Assembly: GCA_965223635.1 (NCBI GenBank)
Contig: OZ245007.1
Span: forward strand, 1,116,001-1,180,000
Source of the DNA: Nitrospira_E sp965223635
Lineage (GTDB): Bacteria; Nitrospirota; Nitrospiria; Nitrospirales; UBA8639
DNA: 64,000 nucleotides
Reading direction: 5' to 3'
Below are positions 34,725-43,106 of this stretch, in pieces (position 1 is the stretch's first letter; every line of letters starts with the position of its first letter). Made by a program: the position numbers and the translations under genes. The notes beneath the pieces were generated by a model, which saw only the letters and a list, made by a program, of their open reading frames with translations, was not told where the DNA came from and did not search any database.

Positions 34725-37298
34725 CTATTCATACCGTAAATCTTCGGCAATGGTTTGTCGGCTGGCCCATCGGGCCGGAGCCCAGGCTCCAATCAATGCA
34801 GCAGCAAAGGCTACAAGCACAGCCATTCCAATGGTTTCCCAGGCAAGAGTATATTGAATCGTCCAGCCGAAGGATTGTTTATTGATGACTTTGACTAACA
34901 CAACAGATAACGCCATCCCCACCACGATTCCCACCACTGCTCCTAACCCAGCTAAATAACAGGATTCCCACACGATTAAACCTTGCACCTGGCGGCCACT
35001 CGCACCAATTGCCCGTAACGTTGCCAATTCCCTTCGACGCTCAAGAATCGCGGTAAATAGGGTATTCATGATACCCAGCACGGCAACACTTAAGGCAATG
35101 AATTCTAAAACATAGGTGACGCGAAACGTTCGATCAAAAATCTCTAAGATCTCTTGCTTAAGTTCCGCATTACTGATAGTGACGATTGGACTGTGGTTTT
35201 TCAATCTTTCTTCGATTTTCCGCCGAACTACTGAAAGATTGTGATCTTTCTTCAAATAGACAGCAAAGACCGTGGCCTCTTGTTCACCCCATTTCTTGAA
35301 AAAGAGTTCTTGGTCCATCACTACTTTTCCCCCATCAGTCGCATAATCATAAAACACACCAGCAATCGGAAATTGCTCAAGACCATTAGAGGTCTTTAAC
35401 GATAATGGGTCACCGACACTCGAACCTAACCGTTTGGCCAACACTTCAGAAATAATCACTCCATCGTCCACCACAACCTTCTCTAAGACATCTGAAGACT
35501 TTCCCTCTACAAACAAGTATTGGCTGCGCTCAGCATGAAGACGCATGTCTCGTGCCACTAGAGCTACAGTATGTCGAGCTGTTTCTGCAGTCCTCTCCAT
35601 ATACGGATCCACGGCCTCGACTCCAGGTATCTCTATCACCTGCTTCACGAGACGCTGCGGAAGGCCCTCTTTCGAGGGAGAAGCCTCTGACTCACCTAAC
35701 CATGTGACAGGCGCGACAATGACATCCGCCATGAGGGTTTGCTCAATCCACAATTCCACCGTCTGGCGAAAACTCTGGATCATGATGCCCACACCCACTA
35801 AGATAGCCAACCCGACGACGATGGCCGCCATGGTGACACTCGTACGACAAGGATTGCGCCCCATTTGCTCCGCGGCCAATACAGGCAACAGAGTGGAATC
35901 TGGCCCGAGCCAATGTCGCCTCCAGCGACTAAACCCTCGTGACAACATAGGGCCAGCCGCCGCACCTCCCAGCAACAAACAAAAGGCAGCTGCATACCCG
36001 CCGATCGGAATACCTTGCACCGCAGGCATCTGGCTACATACCCCAGCTCCAATCAACGCAGTCAGGACCACCCATTTGGAGCCTTGGACGCCCTGAACGT
36101 CTTCGATTTGAGATTGCCCGCCCGCAAGCGCCTGAACGGGAGCCATGGCACTTGCTTCCCAAGCTGGCCGGAGGGCTCCTAACAGCGACACACCTATACC
36201 CAAACACAGGGCTTCCATCAGTAACGGGATGGGAATGGGACTGGCTAACAAAGCGGTCATGCCATAGAGCTCTCCGACGTTTTCTCCGATCATGATGGTC
36301 AACCACCGGGCCAGGGCAACTCCAAGCCAACAACCCAAAATGCCGCCAGCAGCCCCCAACACCCCCGCTTCCATGAAAAATACTGTACTAACGGATTGTC
36401 GCTCCATCCCAAGCGAGCGGAGGATCCCGATTTCTTGCCGATGTTGCACAACGGAAAACGCCGTCGTGTTATAGACAAGAAAAATCCCAACCAATAAGCT
36501 GATGCCACTCAGCATTGTCAGATTCATTTGAAAGGCTCGCAGCATGAACTCGACTTGCCGATTCCGTCGCGAAGACTGCCTCACCTGAATCTTCTCAGGC
36601 AGAAGCGCTTGAAGCTCTTGGACGAGCGTAGAGGTTGCAGCACCAGGTTTCGTGACAATCGCGATATGATGGAGCCTCCCCAACCTGTTAAACAGCCATT
36701 GCGCCGAGGCAATGTCCATCAACACCTGATGTTGTACCCCACTTTGGAGGCTCAACGATTCCACGATCTTTCCGACAACCAGATCATGGACCTCGTTCCG
36801 GACCTTGACTGAGAATGTTTGTCCCTGACGCACATCGAGTGAGGGCGCGAACTCTTCTCCGACAATCACAGTCCTCGGAGCAAATATTCCCTCCCAATCA
36901 TCATCCTGCCATGCACCACTAGAAGGCTGTACTCCCAAATCGTGACCTTGCTCCAAGAGATCCATTCCCCAAATGAGAAGAGATCGTCCTGCGATAGAAC
37001 CCTCCTGGATCTCACTTGTCATTTTGAGAACCGGACTGGCTGATCGAATTCCTGGATGTCGTTGAATCTTCTGCAAAATTTTCTCATCGATGCCATCAAA
37101 TCCCCCAGAAACAGTTATGGACGCGTCCCCGACCACCGATTCCACGGACTCCTCAAAGGATTGATAAACCTCAGCATTCACGGCCCGAATAGCGAGCCAC
37201 GCAGACACACCGATCGCCACTCCCAGTACAGTTAACAGGGCTCGGATAGGCCGATGACGCAGGTGCTCGATGATAAGAAGAAGGAAAACTCTGTACAT
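34725..37298 (-). CDS. FtsX/MacB-type ABC transporter permease (large, two FtsX domains)
   Basis: About 857 residues. An N-terminal membrane segment (PIRALLTVLGVAIGVSAWLAI) is followed by a periplasmic MacB-like domain, an FtsX core (about 250-400), further membrane segments, a second periplasmic domain, and a C-terminal FtsX core ending in IAEDLRYE. Such permeases export lipoproteins or peptides with a LolD/MacB-type ATPase. The matching ATPase gene is probably 38817-39479, now separated by other genes and a repeat. I chose ATG 37298; ATG 37322 lies inside the repeat, and neither has a clear ribosome site. Confidence 0.82.
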   Translation of the reverse strand: MYRVFLLLIIEHLRHRPIRALLTVLGVAIGVSAWLAIRAVNAEVYQSFEESVESVVGDASITVSGGFDGIDEKILQKIQRHPGIRSASPVLKMTSEIQEGSIAGRSLLIWGMDLLEQGHDLGVQPSSGAWQDDDWEGIFAPRTVIVGEEFAPSLDVRQGQTFSVKVRNEVHDLVVGKIVESLSLQSGVQHQVLMDIASAQWLFNRLGRLHHIAIVTKPGAATSTLVQELQALLPEKIQVRQSSRRNRQVEFMLRAFQMNLTMLSGISLLVGIFLVYNTTAFSVVQHRQEIGILRSLGMERQSVSTVFFMEAGVLGAAGGILGCWLGVALARWLTIMIGENVGELYGMTALLASPIPIPLLMEALCLGIGVSLLGALRPAWEASAMAPVQALAGGQSQIEDVQGVQGSKWVVLTALIGAGVCSQMPAVQGIPIGGYAAAFCLLLGGAAAGPMLSRGFSRWRRHWLGPDSTLLPVLAAEQMGRNPCRTSVTMAAIVVGLAILVGVGIMIQSFRQTVELWIEQTLMADVIVAPVTWLGESEASPSKEGLPQRLVKQVIEIPGVEAVDPYMERTAETARHTVALVARDMRLHAERSQYLFVEGKSSDVLEKVVVDDGVIISEVLAKRLGSSVGDPLSLKTSNGLEQFPIAGVFYDYATDGGKVVMDQELFFKKWGEQEATVFAVYLKKDHNLSVVRRKIEERLKNHSPIVTISNAELKQEILEIFDRTFRVTYVLEFIALSVAVLGIMNTLFTAILERRRELATLRAIGASGRQVQGLIVWESCYLAGLGAVVGIVVGMALSVVLVKVINKQSFGWTIQYTLAWETIGMAVLVAFAAALIGAWAPARWASRQTIAEDLRYE

Positions 37299-37304
37299 GG
37301 GACT

Positions 37305-37489
37305 GTTGAATAATGGCGACATCGATAGCCCTATGTCGCCAGGAAGCTATTGGCTATCAAAAGCGTCGGGTCCGTTCAAAAAAGTTCGTCCAGCAAGGCC
37401 GCAGCCTTTTTTGCGGGCGGAGCGTACCTTCTGTACGTGAGCACGGAAAAAGGTCGAGAGCGCCGCTGGCGGCTTTTTTCAACGGACCC
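37305..37489 (+). repeat. 185 bp structured repeat, copy A
   Basis: The same length and order as copy B at 47848-48032. It holds a 5' hairpin GGCGACAT/ATGTCGCC (37316-37341) around the conserved loop CGATAGCC. A long outer stem follows, in which GGGTCCGTTCAAAAAAG (37368-37384) pairs with 37473-37489 at 16 of 17 positions. Inside is a hairpin with apical stem GCGTAC/GTACGT, and a GCCGC-TG-GCGGC hairpin followed by T6. It contains no credible gene and abuts the permease start. Confidence 0.8.
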
Positions 37490-37548
37490 TTCATGGATAC
37501 GGTTGTCCCAGAAGTGGGGCCTATGTTAAAACGACTACTCAAAAATGC

Positions 37549-37854
37549 GTGGGATGCTTACGAAAAATGCCCAAAGATACCATTGAAGAACAGGATTCAC
37601 TCGAACCCGTTTCAGAGGCCGGCACTCAAGGTCAAACGTTAACGGCTCGACAGAAAGAAATCCTCAGTTTGGTCGCGCAAGGCTGTACGAATCGGGAAAT
37701 AGGGCAACGGCTGGATATTAGTGTGCGAACCGTGGAGGTACATCGGTTTAACCTCATGCGTCGCTTACGGGTCCGAAATGTAGCTCAACTCCTACGACAA
37801 GCGATAGCTCTGAAGATTATTCCCAAGGGACCGTCACTTACCAAAGTGACATAA
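37549..37854 (+). CDS. LuxR-type HTH protein without receiver domain
   Basis: About 101 residues (or 95 from ATG 37567) consisting of little more than a GerE/LuxR helix-turn-helix: LTARQKEILSLVAQGCTNRE and IGQRLDISVRTVEVHRFNLM. Response regulators of this type normally carry a receiver domain in front; here the upstream sequence is the 185 bp repeat and shows no receiver motif. Either a natural stand-alone regulator or the 3' remnant of a longer gene cut by the repeat. The start is uncertain (GTG 37549 or ATG 37567). It is convergent with the pyrD-like gene. Confidence 0.7.
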   Translation: MGCLRKMPKDTIEEQDSLEPVSEAGTQGQTLTARQKEILSLVAQGCTNREIGQRLDISVRTVEVHRFNLMRRLRVRNVAQLLRQAIALKIIPKGPSLTKVT

Positions 37855-37880
37855 TTTCCTTCGTTCCCACCATCATTCTC

Positions 37881-38810
37881 TCAATTGATTTCCTGAAGTT
37901 TTCCACGACAGGCTAGTAATGATGGATATCCTTTTTGCTCCAGACACTCAGCAAGTTCCCGTGCGAGCCGTGTAAACACACCAACACCCTCCTCTACCAG
38001 AATAGTTCCAATTTGCACCGCAGAGGCTCCACAGAGCACATGCTCAAAGATATCAGTGCCATTTTCTATCCCGCCTGTTCCAATAATCGGAATCTGATCA
38101 CCCCAGATCTTCCACAAGGCTCGAACATTGGCCAACGCCACCGGCTTAATGATGCGCCCACCTAACCCGCCAAATCCTCCCTTGGGCTTAATCACGACCT
38201 GTTCTAGTTCAGGATCCACGACAAGGGTATTCCCGATGGAATTAATTACAGTAACAAAGGCCACACCTATACGTTGGAGCACTTCCGCAATTTTTTGATG
38301 ATGAATGGGATCAAAATAAGGAGGAAGCTTCACCCCAAAGGGAATGGAGAACATGTCTCGAATTTCCAACAACAACCGCTCCGTTTCCTCAAAGTCATAG
38401 CCAATTTGAGGCTTGCCAGGAATATTGGGGCAAGATAAATTCACTTCAACCAAATCCGGACTTGCAGCATTTAAGGCTTTTGCTCCTTCAAGAAAATCGT
38501 CAGGATGCAAACCAGCCAAGCTGGCTACGACAGGTTTCTTATAATGCTTCAACTGAGGAATAAGCTGCACATAGGCTGGATACCCAAGATTGGGCAACCC
38601 CATAGAATTAATTGATCCTCCCTCAATCGCGACATACCGTGGGAGAGGGTTCCCCTCACGCGCCAGAGGCGTCATTGACTTTGTCACAATTGCCCCAGCA
38701 TTTGATTCCCCTAATGCCTCCAATTCAGCCTGCGTCACGCACAATGCCCCTGAAGCATTCATCAGCCCCACTGGAAAGGTTACACCTGCAATACATGTTG
38801 AAAGATCCAT
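37881..38810 (-). CDS. pyrD: Dihydroorotate dehydrogenase, class 1A type
   Basis: A 309-residue FMN-dependent TIM barrel. The active-site cysteine lies in EVNLSCPNIPGKPQIGYDFE, whose IPGKPQ-x-YDFE run matches the class 1A (fumarate-using, soluble) enzymes of Lactococcus type. Phosphate-binding GTGGIENG and the C-terminal ASAVQIGT are conserved. It forms orotate in pyrimidine synthesis; a role on another dihydropyrimidine cannot be excluded. It starts 6 bases after the ABC ATPase stop, so the two form an operon despite unrelated functions. Confidence 0.88.
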   Translation of the reverse strand: MDLSTCIAGVTFPVGLMNASGALCVTQAELEALGESNAGAIVTKSMTPLAREGNPLPRYVAIEGGSINSMGLPNLGYPAYVQLIPQLKHYKKPVVASLAGLHPDDFLEGAKALNAASPDLVEVNLSCPNIPGKPQIGYDFEETERLLLEIRDMFSIPFGVKLPPYFDPIHHQKIAEVLQRIGVAFVTVINSIGNTLVVDPELEQVVIKPKGGFGGLGGRIIKPVALANVRALWKIWGDQIPIIGTGGIENGTDIFEHVLCGASAVQIGTILVEEGVGVFTRLARELAECLEQKGYPSLLACRGKLQEIN

Positions 38811-38816
38811 ACAGCG

Positions 38817-39479
38817 TTACTCCAACTGTCCATCTCGAATAGTTAATACGCGATCTGCCGCTTGGGCCGCATGTATCGAATGCGTCGCCAAGAGCACCGT
38901 TTGTCCAAACTCTTGGGCACATTGTCGAAGCAACGAGACGATATTCTCGCCAGCGGTCTCATCCAAATTCCCTGTGGGTTCATCAGCAATAATTATGCGC
39001 GGACGATGTACAAACGCCCGAGCAATTGCCACACGCTGTTGCTCACCGCCAGACAATTCATGCAACCGATGGCCCAGCCTATGCCCCATACCGACTTTCT
39101 GTAACATCTCAGCTACCAGTGGACATATGGATGTTGATGATTCGCCCTGTAAGCGTAACGGCAGCGCGACATTTTCTTCAATGGTTAATCCGGGAATGAG
39201 GTGGAAGGCCTGAAAGACCATCCCAATTTTTTCCCGGCGCCACTGAGTCCATTCTCGGTCACCAAAAGCACCACAAGGATGGCCATCCAACATGATGTCG
39301 CCAGAGGTGACCCAATCCAGGCCAGCCACCAAATGCAGTAAGGTGCTTTTCCCACTCCCACTTGGCCCCATGAGTGCACAAAACTCACCTTGCGCAATAT
39401 TAAGGCACAGATCTCGTAAGGCCAGAACAGGCGTCGCACTCCGTCGGTATTCTTTAAACACATGCTGACATTGAATCAT
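38817..39479 (-). CDS. LolD/MacB-type ABC transporter ATP-binding protein
   Basis: A 220-residue ATPase with Walker A (GPSGSGKSTLLHLVAG), the signature (LSGGEQQRVAIARAF) and Walker B (IIADEPTGNLDE). The EPTGNLD form and the short length mark it as a partner of FtsX-type permeases. The likely partner is the permease ending at 34725, 1.5 kb downstream on the same strand. It precedes the pyrD-like gene by 6 bases. Confidence 0.9.
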   Translation of the reverse strand: MIQCQHVFKEYRRSATPVLALRDLCLNIAQGEFCALMGPSGSGKSTLLHLVAGLDWVTSGDIMLDGHPCGAFGDREWTQWRREKIGMVFQAFHLIPGLTIEENVALPLRLQGESSTSICPLVAEMLQKVGMGHRLGHRLHELSGGEQQRVAIARAFVHRPRIIIADEPTGNLDETAGENIVSLLRQCAQEFGQTVLLATHSIHAAQAADRVLTIRDGQLE

Positions 39480-39627
39480 GAAGACATCTAGACCCGTTGG
39501 AAAAGCTACGAAGAACTCAGGACAACAGCAGTCCTTTTCCTATATCATACTCATACCTACCTGACCAAGAAGGGAATTGTGGGTATCATGAATCTTCTTT
39601 CACCCTCCTCCGCCCCAAAGGGTAGGC

Positions 39628-40371
39628 ATGAACCAATTCTCTTCTTTTCCAGCCCTTCTAAGAAAATTCCTTCACACCATATTCCCGACAGACTGTGCCA
39701 GTTGCTGCACGCCTTTATGGGACGACCCTGTTCCGTTTGTCTGTCAAACATGTTGGGGAACCATTGCGAAAATCTCTGGGCCATGTTGTCCGCATTGCGG
39801 AGTTCCCTATATTTCACCAACAGCCTTAGAGCACAGCCTCACACATAAATGCGGGACCTGTCGGATGAAACCCCCGGCCTACACCCAAGCCTGGAGCCTC
39901 TTCCCGTATCAATCTCCACTCAAAGAAGCGATCGTTTTATTCAAATATCGCGGAAAACGTTCACTGACCACTCCTTTTCTTCATGCCATGACATCCGCAT
40001 TACCTGACTTGCCAAACATTGATCTACTCATGCCAGTTCCGCTCCATCCACAACGCTTACGCGAACGAGAATATAATCAATCAGCCTTATTGGCGCATGG
40101 CCTGAGCCTACACCTCAAGGTTCCATTGCTTTTATCTTGCCTTCTTCGCACTAGGGCCACTGTGCCGCAAACATCGCTCACGAGAAAAGAACGGCTCACC
40201 AACCTTCGAAAGGCATTTGCCGTAAAAGATGCCTCTCGCATCAAAGATCAACGCATCCTTTTGATTGACGATGTCTTCACCACCGGCACTACACTTCATG
40301 AATGCGCCAAAACCCTCCAAAAATCCGGGTCCGGTCCCGTCTATGGATTAACCTTAGCTCGCATGCTGTAA
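39628..40371 (+). CDS. comF: ComF-family phosphoribosyltransferase-like protein
   Basis: A 247-residue protein linked to DNA uptake. The N-terminal double zinc finger (CASCCTPLWDD, CQTC, CCPHCG, CGTCR) is followed by a phosphoribosyltransferase domain with the PRPP loop ILLIDDVFTTGTTLHEC near residue 210, and the conserved PVPLHPQRLREREYNQSALLA. The start ATG 39628 has AGGG just upstream. It is divergent from the ABC ATPase gene. The FmdB-like gene follows. Confidence 0.9.
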   Translation: MNQFSSFPALLRKFLHTIFPTDCASCCTPLWDDPVPFVCQTCWGTIAKISGPCCPHCGVPYISPTALEHSLTHKCGTCRMKPPAYTQAWSLFPYQSPLKEAIVLFKYRGKRSLTTPFLHAMTSALPDLPNIDLLMPVPLHPQRLREREYNQSALLAHGLSLHLKVPLLLSCLLRTRATVPQTSLTRKERLTNLRKAFAVKDASRIKDQRILLIDDVFTTGTTLHECAKTLQKSGSGPVYGLTLARML

Positions 40372-40448
40372 GACTTATTCCCTCTTTTCAATTCACCGGA
40401 TTTGCGGTATATACAGTGCCTATTCCGAATGTAGGAGGGCCTCATCTC

Positions 40449-40799
40449 ATGCCTATCTATGAATATCGCTGCGAAGACTGCCGAAAGCACAGTACGTATT
40501 TAATTCTTCAGGGCCATTCGTCCACTCTGTCCTGTAAGCATTGCAAGAGCCAGAAATTAGAACGCATTATGTCACGCTTCGCATCTCCAAAATCCGAAGA
40601 GGCCCGCATGGAAGCCCTGGCCGATCCCAGCAACTTTGGGGATGTCGATGAAAACGACCCAAAGAGCATGGCTCGCTTTATGAAAAAGATGGGCAAGGAA
40701 ATGGGAGAAGACATGGGAGAAGATTTTGAAGAAGCGATGGAATCAATGGGAGAGGGTGGCCAGGAAGAGGACAGTATGAGTCTTCCCGATATGGGATAA
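40449..40799 (+). CDS. FmdB-family zinc-ribbon protein
   Basis: A 116-residue protein that starts with the FmdB regulatory zinc ribbon (MPIYEYRCEDCRKHSTYLI, then CKHCKS). It ends with an acidic, Met- and Gly-rich tail (EDMGEDFEEAMESMGEGGQ). AGGAGGG lies about 8 bases before ATG 40449; the longer frame to 40302 overlaps comF. The role of this family is unclear despite its name. Confidence 0.85.
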   Translation: MPIYEYRCEDCRKHSTYLILQGHSSTLSCKHCKSQKLERIMSRFASPKSEEARMEALADPSNFGDVDENDPKSMARFMKKMGKEMGEDMGEDFEEAMESMGEGGQEEDSMSLPDMG

Positions 40800-40984
40800 G
40801 GAGACGATCACAAACCATGTGGAATGCCCAGTATAGGGAGAGATATCTTCTCGCCTACTACAGAAAGTGTTGCCATCAAATGGAACACCCAAGCTAGACC
40901 ACACCACTTGACTTTTCTCCAGCATTAAGTAAGCTAGATTGTACTTTTTGATAGCAGTCTTCTAGAAAGTTTGGCGCCAATAAA

Positions 40985-41431
40985 ATGAGCAACTTTGCCG
41001 GTCAATATTACTGTAAGATTGACGAAAAAGGTCGTTTCGTGGTGCCTACCCATATTCGAGAAGACATCGAGGCCAACGGGAATAGCCTGATGTTCTTAAA
41101 AAGCCAAGATTTACCCGTCTTAGCCTATACTAAACCAGAATGGGACGCCTGCCTCCAAAAAGCGAAAGATACGCTTGATGAAGATCAGCGGCGGCTTTTT
41201 ATGTATCACATGGTCTCGGAAGCCACACCATCAGATATGGACCGCGCCGGCCGAATCCTCATTCCTAGCCGTTTACGCAAACTCATCCCCGTAGATGAAG
41301 ATCAGGAAGTTGTCATCGTAGGCATGTTCCATCGCTTAGAAGTCTGGAATCCCTCCGAATGGCGCCTCTATGCCAGAAAAAATGAAGAAGCCTACGAACA
41401 AAACCTGGGAAAAATCCAGGACATTCTGTAA
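40985..41431 (+). CDS. mraZ: Transcriptional regulator MraZ
   Basis: A 148-residue protein with two SpoVT/AbrB-like halves (FAGQYYCKIDEKGRFVVPTH and ATPSDMDRAGRILIPSRLRK). MraZ forms a ring that represses the division and cell-wall cluster by binding repeats ahead of its own gene. Here it stands without the usual rsmH-ftsL partners; a RusA-like gene follows 65 bases downstream. I did not find clear TGGGN repeats ahead of it. No clear ribosome site precedes ATG 40985. Confidence 0.93.
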   Translation: MSNFAGQYYCKIDEKGRFVVPTHIREDIEANGNSLMFLKSQDLPVLAYTKPEWDACLQKAKDTLDEDQRRLFMYHMVSEATPSDMDRAGRILIPSRLRKLIPVDEDQEVVIVGMFHRLEVWNPSEWRLYARKNEEAYEQNLGKIQDIL

Positions 41432-41496
41432 TACTGGGCCATACCACCTTCTTTCATACCACTAGTTCTGCTTCGTCATATTGAATCGAGGAACAG

Positions 41497-42087
41497 TTGA
41501 GACCTATTCGTATTAAAACGATGCCTCAGCTCCAGCAAACCAGAGGAAAAGGCAACTTGGTTCTGCTTTCCAGACCACCCCAACGAGCTAAAACTCGAGC
41601 CGATAGACTGGATTGGAGTAATCTGGGAGGTGACATCCTCACACCCCAAGAGCTATTTATTGTTTTGCCATTGCCCCCAAGCATTAATCATCAATATGCT
41701 ACAGTCAATGGTCGCCGAGTGCTCTCTTCAACAGGTCGCCATTACAAAAGTGCTGTCGGAAAACATCTCTCAGCCATCCTACACCAATCACCAAACCGTG
41801 CCGACTTTTTCGGAAGTCTTGAAACAGAAGCCATCAGTCTTGCGATAAGATTTTATTTCAAAACCGCATTACGACGAGATTTAGACGGTGGACTTAAGAT
41901 TGCCCAAGACGCCATTTGCCAAGCCATCAGCCTCAACGACAACCGGATCACTGAAATTCATCTCCACAAAGACTTAGACCCTATTCGTCCAAGAATGGAA
42001 TGCACGGTTACCCTTCGACACCTCCCCGCAATCAAATCCAAAACTTCTGGCCAACGCCTCAAAGCTGTCCCTCTCAAAAATCACTAA
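41497..42087 (+). CDS. RusA-family Holliday junction resolvase-like protein
   Basis: 196 residues. The C-terminal about 130 form a RusA nuclease: LFIVLPLPPSINHQYATVNG, then the acidic active-site region LRRDLDGGLKIAQDAI and LNDNRITEIHLHKDLD. RusA cuts four-way DNA junctions; it is often phage-derived. The N-terminal about 55 residues are basic and not part of the fold. The start is TTG 41497 with GAGGA upstream; ATG 41521 is possible. The REP palindrome with the IS630-family insert begins right after the stop. Confidence 0.82.
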   Translation: MRPIRIKTMPQLQQTRGKGNLVLLSRPPQRAKTRADRLDWSNLGGDILTPQELFIVLPLPPSINHQYATVNGRRVLSSTGRHYKSAVGKHLSAILHQSPNRADFFGSLETEAISLAIRFYFKTALRRDLDGGLKIAQDAICQAISLNDNRITEIHLHKDLDPIRPRMECTVTLRHLPAIKSKTSGQRLKAVPLKNH

Positions 42088-42142
42088 TCTGGCCTTTTAT
42101 GAATATTAGGGGTCAGACTCGAATTAATTTGCCGAACATATA

Positions 42143-43037
42143 TAGTCATTCCAAATAAGTTCCTGATGTTATATACTCCCTCGCACTATGGCCTACAGTA
42201 TCGATTTACGGAAGCGGGTGGTGAGATTTGTCAGGGAAGGGGGGAGCAAAGCCGAAGCCGCGCGGCGCTTTCACGTCAGTATTTGGTGCGTCCACGATTG
42301 GGGTGGGCGAGCGGACTTAACCCCCAAGTATCCTCCGACCCGGCGACGAAAGCTAGATCGGATCGCCCTGCGACGGCATGTGGCCCAATATCCTGAGGCC
42401 ACTCTTCAGGAACGTGCCAGACATTTTGGGGTTCGAATCAACGCTATCTGGTACGCCTTGCGACAGGCGCAGATCACTCGTCAAAAAAACTCTGCGCTAC
42501 GCTGAACGAGATCCCACCAAGCGCGCCGCCTACCTGGCCCAGTTACGACACATTCGGCAGCTCCACCGAACCGCGCCCGTGGTCTATCTGGATGAGAGTG
42601 GCTTTGAGCGTACCAGCTATCGACCCCATGGCTGGGCCTGCCGCGGGCAGCAAGTCATGGGGGACCGGAGTGGCCAGAACCGGCCCCGCACCAGCTTGAT
42701 TGCGGGAAAATGTGGCAAACGGCTTCTCGCTCCCGTCCTCTTTGAAGGGAGTACGAATGCCGAGTGGTTCAATGCTTGGCTGAAAGAACACCTGTTCAAG
42801 GAACTGCCCCCGCATGCCATTCTCATCATGGATAATGCCGCTTTTCACAAAATGGCCAAGACCCGTGAATTGATTCAGCAAGCGGGACACACGCTCTTAT
42901 TTCTGCCTCCCTATTCCCCGGACTTCAATCCCATTGAGCAGGACTTTGCCACGTTGAAAAAACGGCGGCAATATGCCTCGCCAGATACCTCACTCGACGA
43001 GATAGTCAGAGCGTATGGAACTTATTTGGAATGACTA
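42143..43037 (+). mobile_element. IS630-family insertion sequence
   Basis: About 895 bp with perfect terminal inverted repeats beginning TAGTCATTCCAAATAAG (42143 on) and mirrored up to 43037, flanked by a TA duplication as expected for IS630/Tc1-type elements. It inserted inside the REP palindrome. Perfect ends and an almost intact transposase suggest recent arrival. Confidence 0.88.
42188..43034 (+). CDS. IS630-family transposase, two frames
   Basis: Frame 1 (42188-42505) is the helix-turn-helix part: MAYSIDLRKRVVRFVREGGS and KAEAARRFHVSIWCVHDW. Frame 2 (to 43034) is the DDE part: VVYLDESGFERTSYRPHGW (first Asp), ILIMDNAAFHK (second Asp), and FLPPYSPDFNPIEQDFATLK (Glu). The frames meet at a run of seven A (42483-42489), and joining needs a +1 or -2 shift. 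Slippage at A runs is known in this family, so this is likely programmed, but a simple indel cannot be ruled out. The stop codon lies inside the right inverted repeat. Confidence 0.85.
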
Positions 43038-43106
43038 TAGAGTGTACGATGTACATCATACGCCATTTTATTCGAGTCTGACCCCTAATAAAAAAATTAA
43101 CAAAAT

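Larger units (their letters stand above)
42105..43090 (+). repeat. REP palindrome interrupted by an IS630-family element
   Basis: TATTAGGGGTCAGACTCGAA and one further base (42105-42125) recur as an exact 21 bp complement at 43070-43090. The core equals the RAYT-flanking palindromes at 8.8 and 9.6 kb. With the insertion sequence removed, the two arms enclose about 47 bases, including the near-palindrome GTACGATGTACATCATAC (43044-43061), so this was an about 89 bp hairpin before insertion. Confidence 0.82.

Noticed and set aside
35545..36096. A 183-codon plus-strand open frame
   Set aside because: It lies wholly inside the permease gene on the other strand; the protein is low-complexity without domain signs.
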